Source: Desulfobacterales bacterium
GTDB taxonomy: Bacteria > Desulfobacterota > DSM-4660 > Desulfatiglandales > Desulfatiglandaceae
Reading direction: 5' to 3'
Assembly (NCBI GenBank): GCA_027061865.1
Contig: JAMOVZ010000187.1
Span: forward strand, 1-10,560
DNA length: 10,560 nucleotides
Positions 7,339 to 10,560 of this stretch are shown one piece after another (within the stretch, counting starts at the first letter, position 1; every line of letters starts with the position of its first letter). The notes under the pieces were generated by a model. The model had not been told where the DNA came from. It did not search any database and was given only the letters and a program-made list of their open reading frames with translations. A program made the position numbers and the translations under genes.

Positions 7339-7355
7339 AAGCTGGCATTCAGCTT
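7339..7355 (+). promoter_or_regulatory. Hairpin in the rpmB leader
   Basis: AAGCTG (7339-7344) and CAGCTT (7350-7355) are perfect complements around the 5-base loop GCATT. The stem would form in the 5' untranslated RNA if transcription starts near 7325, about 36 bases before the ATG. No poly-U follows, so it is not an intrinsic terminator. A role in translation control is possible but unproven. Confidence 0.4.
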
Positions 7356-7391
7356 CTAAGTTACCCTATCAGCAAAGGAGAGGGAGGAATC

Positions 7392-7580
7392 ATGGCCAAA
7401 GTTTGTGAGATATGCGGGAAAAGGCCAGTAGTAGGATATAATGTGAGCCACGCCCACAACAAAACCAAGACTAGATGGTATCCCAACCTGCAAAAAGTAC
7501 GATGCATTGACAATGGCAGGGTCAGGCGTATGAAGGTGTGCACCTCTTGCATAAAATCGGGTCGAGTGGTCAAGGCTTGA
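7392..7580 (+). CDS. rpmB: 50S ribosomal protein L28, zinc-binding (C+) form
   Basis: Large-subunit ribosomal protein, 62 residues, the usual bacterial L28 length. It begins MAKVCEICGKRPVVGYNVSHAHN and contains the family's RWYPNLQKVR segment. Cys5/Cys8 (CEIC) and Cys50/Cys53 (CTSC) form two CxxC pairs, so this is the zinc-ribbon C+ version. The open frame extends upstream to 7335, but the start is set at ATG 7392: AAAGGAG and GGGAGG precede it at 7374-7387 and the conserved MAKVC N-terminus begins there. It stands alone, divergent from mpl, convergent with rel 8 bases away, and not next to rpmG (L33), which often accompanies it elsewhere. Confidence 0.96.
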   Translation: MAKVCEICGKRPVVGYNVSHAHNKTKTRWYPNLQKVRCIDNGRVRRMKVCTSCIKSGRVVKA

Positions 7581-7588
7581 TAAAATCC

Positions 7589-9730
7589 TTATAACCTTTC
7601 CACCAGCAGTATGTTCTTTAACTTTTTCAGCTCGTCTATAATTTGGTGTAAGTGTTCATAGTCTTTCACCTCCATGGTGAAGAGGGCGATTCCTTTCTTG
7701 TCGCTTGTGGTAGTTACCTCGGCCTGTATGATGTTGGCATCCCTCTTTGCGATAATAGAACTGATATCTGCCAGTATGCCTTTTCTGTCAAGGCTCGTGA
7801 TCCTGAGCTTGGCAAGGTAGACTTCTTCATCGGAAGAGTTCCATGAGATCTCCACAAGCCGGTCTGGGTCAGCGCTCATAATTTGCTTGCATCCCTTGTG
7901 ATGAACTGTTATGCCCCGTCCCCTGGTAATATAACCCACCACATCTTCGCCTGGCAGTGGGTGGCAGCAATTGGCAAAACGAACAAGCATATCGCCCACG
8001 CCTCGCACCTGGATTCCATGGCCTTCCTTCCGTCGCTTGAGTTTGTGGACCAGTTTTGAAACAAACCCGGGCACCTTTTCTTCTTTGACCCCTAGCCTTG
8101 TCCTCAGCCGGCCTATCACCTGCTTGGGAGAAATCTTCCCAAATCCTATCTGGGCTAAAAGGTCATCCACTGAATGGAAGGAAAGCTCCTTGGCCACCTC
8201 TTGAAGGAGCTCGTTTTTTGTGGGATTTGGCAGATCCAGCTTGGCTTCGGCCACCTCTCTTTCCAGGATCGCCTTGCCAAGTGCAATGCTTTCTTGCCTT
8301 TCTTGCCTGTTGATCCATTGCCTGATCCTGTTTCTGGCCCTAGGGGTCTTGGCAAGCTCAAGCCAGTCCTTGCTGGGATGGGCCTTGGATGAAGTGATGA
8401 TTTCCACCATATCGCCTGTCTTGAGTTGGTATTTCAGAGACACCATCCTGCCGTTAACCTTGGCACCCATGCAGTGGTGACCCACCTCAGAGTGGATACT
8501 GTATGCAAAGTCAATTGGGGTGGCCCCTTTAGGAAACTCCTTGACCTCTCCTTTTGGGGTGAACACGTAGACCTCATTGGGAAAGAGGTCCATGCGCACG
8601 GATTCCAGGAATTCCACTGGATCTTTCAGGCTTTGATGATACTCAAGCAGCTGCCTCAGCCATGCAAACTGCTCTTCATCACTCTCCTTCGCCTTGACAC
8701 CTTCCTTGTATTTCCAGTGGGCTGCGATACCCTGTTCGGCTACCGCATCCATTTCCCAAGTGCGAATCTGGATTTCCATGATCTCCCCCACAGGGCCCAC
8801 CACAGTGGTGTGGAGCGACTGATACATGTTGGGCTTTGGCAGGGAGATGTAGTCCTTGAACCTTTGAGGTATAGGCTTCCACATGGCGTGTATGTGGCCC
8901 AAGGCCTCGTAGCACTCTTTTATGGAATTTACAATCACCCTAAAGGCCACCACATCATATACCTGGTTGGGTGCCAAATTTTGTTCCCGCATTTTTTTGT
9001 AAATGCTGTAGAAGTGCTTGTGCCTCCCCTTTACGTGGGCCTTTATGCCGTGCTGCTCCAGCTTTGAAGCAATGGTCTGCCTAACCTCTTTTATGAATTT
9101 CTCCCGCTCCCCCCGTTTCCTGGCGATTTCCTCTTTTATTCTGTTGTAGATGGCGGGCTCCAGATAATAGAGACAGAGGTCTTCCAGCCTGGACTTCATC
9201 CAGTAGATGCCCATCCTGCCCGCCAAGGGGGCGTATATATCCAGGGTTTCCTTGGCAATCAGGCGCTGCTTTTCCGGTGGATGGTAGCCGAGAGTGGACA
9301 TATTGTGGAGCCTGTCGGCCAGCTTCACCAATATCACCCGGATGTCCGAAGACATGGCCAAAATCATCTTGCGGATGTTTTCTGCCTGCCGTTGCTCCCG
9401 GTTGCTGAACTGCATCTTGCTGATCTTGGTGACACCATCCACGATCCTGGCAGTCTCGGGGCCAAACAGGGTTTCGATCTCCTCCAGTGTGGCCTTTGTA
9501 TCTTCGATGGTGTCATGAAGTAGACCTGCGGCAATACAGACCACATCCATCTTCATCTGCGCCAGGATGTGGGCCACCTCCAGGGGATGGGATAGATAAG
9601 GCTCCCCTGAGAGGCGGATTTGGCCTTGATGCACTTTGGCAGAATACACATATGCCTTTTCCACCAAGGTGGTGTCAGCCTTGGGGTGATAAGACAGTAT
9701 CTCTTTGGTTATGTCATTTAGCCTGATCAT
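7589..9730 (-). CDS. rel: Bifunctional (p)ppGpp synthetase/hydrolase (Rel/SpoT family)
   Basis: Long RSH enzyme that makes and degrades the stringent-response alarmone (p)ppGpp. 713 residues. Domains in order: HD hydrolase (about 25-190) with His48, His72/Asp73 (LLHDTIED), Glu76/Asp77 and Asp139 (LADRLHNM), all metal and catalytic residues present; synthetase (about 230-345) with Asp259, RFKD (290-293), YQSLHT and Glu319 (MEIQIRT); TGS (386-446); a helical region; a Cys/His zinc-finger-like region with CCHPLP (588-593) and Cys614; and C-terminal ACT (640-713). The RFKD motif is the RxKD type seen in bifunctional enzymes, not the ExDD type of synthetase-only RelA, so both activities are expected. 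Start ATG 9730 lies inside the end of proS (17-base overlap) with only a weak AGAAG ahead, suggesting translation coupled to proS. Symbol rel is used because relA and spoT name split enterobacterial enzymes. Confidence 0.96.
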   Translation of the reverse strand: MIRLNDITKEILSYHPKADTTLVEKAYVYSAKVHQGQIRLSGEPYLSHPLEVAHILAQMKMDVVCIAAGLLHDTIEDTKATLEEIETLFGPETARIVDGVTKISKMQFSNREQRQAENIRKMILAMSSDIRVILVKLADRLHNMSTLGYHPPEKQRLIAKETLDIYAPLAGRMGIYWMKSRLEDLCLYYLEPAIYNRIKEEIARKRGEREKFIKEVRQTIASKLEQHGIKAHVKGRHKHFYSIYKKMREQNLAPNQVYDVVAFRVIVNSIKECYEALGHIHAMWKPIPQRFKDYISLPKPNMYQSLHTTVVGPVGEIMEIQIRTWEMDAVAEQGIAAHWKYKEGVKAKESDEEQFAWLRQLLEYHQSLKDPVEFLESVRMDLFPNEVYVFTPKGEVKEFPKGATPIDFAYSIHSEVGHHCMGAKVNGRMVSLKYQLKTGDMVEIITSSKAHPSKDWLELAKTPRARNRIRQWINRQERQESIALGKAILEREVAEAKLDLPNPTKNELLQEVAKELSFHSVDDLLAQIGFGKISPKQVIGRLRTRLGVKEEKVPGFVSKLVHKLKRRKEGHGIQVRGVGDMLVRFANCCHPLPGEDVVGYITRGRGITVHHKGCKQIMSADPDRLVEISWNSSDEEVYLAKLRITSLDRKGILADISSIIAKRDANIIQAEVTTTSDKKGIALFTMEVKDYEHLHQIIDELKKLKNILLVERL

Positions 9731-10560
9731 AAAGTCTTCTGACTGTGGCGGCCACCTGTTGTAATGCCTCTTCGGCGTTTATCTCCATCGTCTCCTTCTC
9801 TGCGCGAAGCTTCAATTCCATCACACCTTTTTCAAGCCCCCGCGTGCCTATGGTCACCCTAACAGGAATGCCGATAAGATCTGCGTCATTGAATTTCACT
9901 CCCGCCCGCTCGTCTCTGTCGTCAAGAAGAACCTCTATGCCCATATCAGTCAGTTGGCCATACAGGCGCTCGGCGGTCTCCCTCACTTTGGCCTCGTGGA
10001 TTTGGAGGGGCAATATGATGACTTCAAATGGAGCGATGGGAATGGGGAAGATGATGCCTTTTTCGTCGTGGTTCTGCTCAATGGCGGCTGCAACGGTCCT
10101 GCCCACACCGATTCCGTAGCACCCCATCACAATGGGCCGCTCTTTTCCTTGCTCATCAAGGAACACGGCTTTCATGGGCTTGCTGTACTTTGTGCCCAGC
10201 TTAAAAATGTGCCCCACCTCTATGCCCCTTTTAAACTCTATGGGCCCACCACACCTGGGGCAATTGTCCTGGGGGGTGATTAGCCTTATGTCGCCAAAAA
10301 GGTCCACCTGGAAGTCACGGCCCAATACCACGTGTCTCAAGTGAAGATCGGCCTTGTTTCCTCCGGTTACAAAATCTCCCATCCCCTTCAGGGCATTGTC
10401 GGCAATTATCTTCATCTTTAGTCCAACTGGGCCGGCAAAACCCACCGGCGCGCCGGTTGCCTCCTCAATAAGCTCGGGGCCTGCGAGCTCCAGCTCGTCA
10501 ACTCCAAGAAGGTTTCTCAATTTGGCTTCATTAATTTCGTGGTCTCCCCTCACAACGGCT
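9714..10560 (-). CDS. proS: Prolyl-tRNA synthetase, C-terminal part (5' end outside window)
   Basis: Charges tRNA-Pro with proline. 281 codons plus stop are visible, roughly the C-terminal half of a bacterial-type enzyme of about 570 residues. The frame is open to the right edge (AVVRGDHEINEAKL), so the ATG lies beyond it; a GTG at 10553 is an internal valine. The first residues are the end of the bacterial insertion (editing, YbaK-like) domain, ending near EATGAPVGFAGPVGL. The return to the catalytic core follows, with CPRCGG, GHIFKLGTKYS and class II motif 3 (GCYGIGVGRTVAAAIEQ). The anticodon-binding domain follows (PFEVIILPLQ, DDRDERAGVKFNDADLIGIP). The gene ends with TGA at 9714-9716, inside the rel start, so proS and rel form an operon. 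Confidence 0.96.
   Translation of the reverse strand, partial: AVVRGDHEINEAKLRNLLGVDELELAGPELIEEATGAPVGFAGPVGLKMKIIADNALKGMGDFVTGGNKADLHLRHVVLGRDFQVDLFGDIRLITPQDNCPRCGGPIEFKRGIEVGHIFKLGTKYSKPMKAVFLDEQGKERPIVMGCYGIGVGRTVAAAIEQNHDEKGIIFPIPIAPFEVIILPLQIHEAKVRETAERLYGQLTDMGIEVLLDDRDERAGVKFNDADLIGIPVRVTIGTRGLEKGVMELKLRAEKETMEINAEEALQQVAATVRRLYDQAK

Noticed and set aside
8426..9067. 213-codon plus-strand open frame inside rel
   Set aside because: It lies wholly antisense to the synthetase and TGS coding part of rel, whose minus-strand reading matches the RSH family throughout; the long antisense frame is a codon-bias by-product.
10551..10553. GTG at 10553 as the proS start
   Set aside because: The frame stays open to the window edge and the residues here belong to the interior of the bacterial ProRS insertion domain.

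Overview
The window reads as a stretch of core bacterial chromosome: eight protein genes on both strands, tightly packed, with two cut by the window edges. I see no mobile element, CRISPR array, tRNA or rRNA. The organism is a Gram-negative-type bacterium with meso-diaminopimelate peptidoglycan, since it carries an Mpl ligase. The protein families and the proS-rel arrangement look to me like a Desulfobacterota (former deltaproteobacterial) genome, but this is an impression from gene content and residue patterns and is not proven.

Left part (1-5804) is a nitrogen-assimilation block. An ammonium channel gene (amt) runs left from 1201 and leaves the window. Facing away from it, a P-II signal protein (glnB/glnK type), the bifunctional uridylyltransferase/uridylyl-removing enzyme GlnD and a hexameric-type glutamate dehydrogenase run right, closely spaced or overlapping, as a likely operon. 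The 364-base gap between the two units (1202-1565) holds two sigma-54-type promoter motifs, one per strand, overlapping at a shared GGCC, plus a sigma-70-like promoter close to glnB. This suggests that ammonium uptake, its P-II sensor, the enzyme that modifies the sensor and an ammonium-fixing enzyme are controlled together by nitrogen status.

Right part (5801-10560) is housekeeping. mpl (peptidoglycan recycling) is convergent with the glutamate dehydrogenase gene and overlaps its stop codon. mpl and rpmB (ribosomal protein L28) diverge from a 133-base gap that carries a good sigma-70-like promoter for rpmB and a hairpin in the rpmB leader. rpmB is convergent with rel (bifunctional (p)ppGpp synthetase/hydrolase), only 8 bases apart. 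rel starts inside the end of proS (prolyl-tRNA synthetase), whose 5' half lies beyond the right edge.

No clear intrinsic terminator is visible at either convergent junction. I found no undescribed system. The points most worth checking are the overlapping divergent sigma-54 boxes, the gene order coupling gdhA to glnB-glnD, and the uncertain glnD start.
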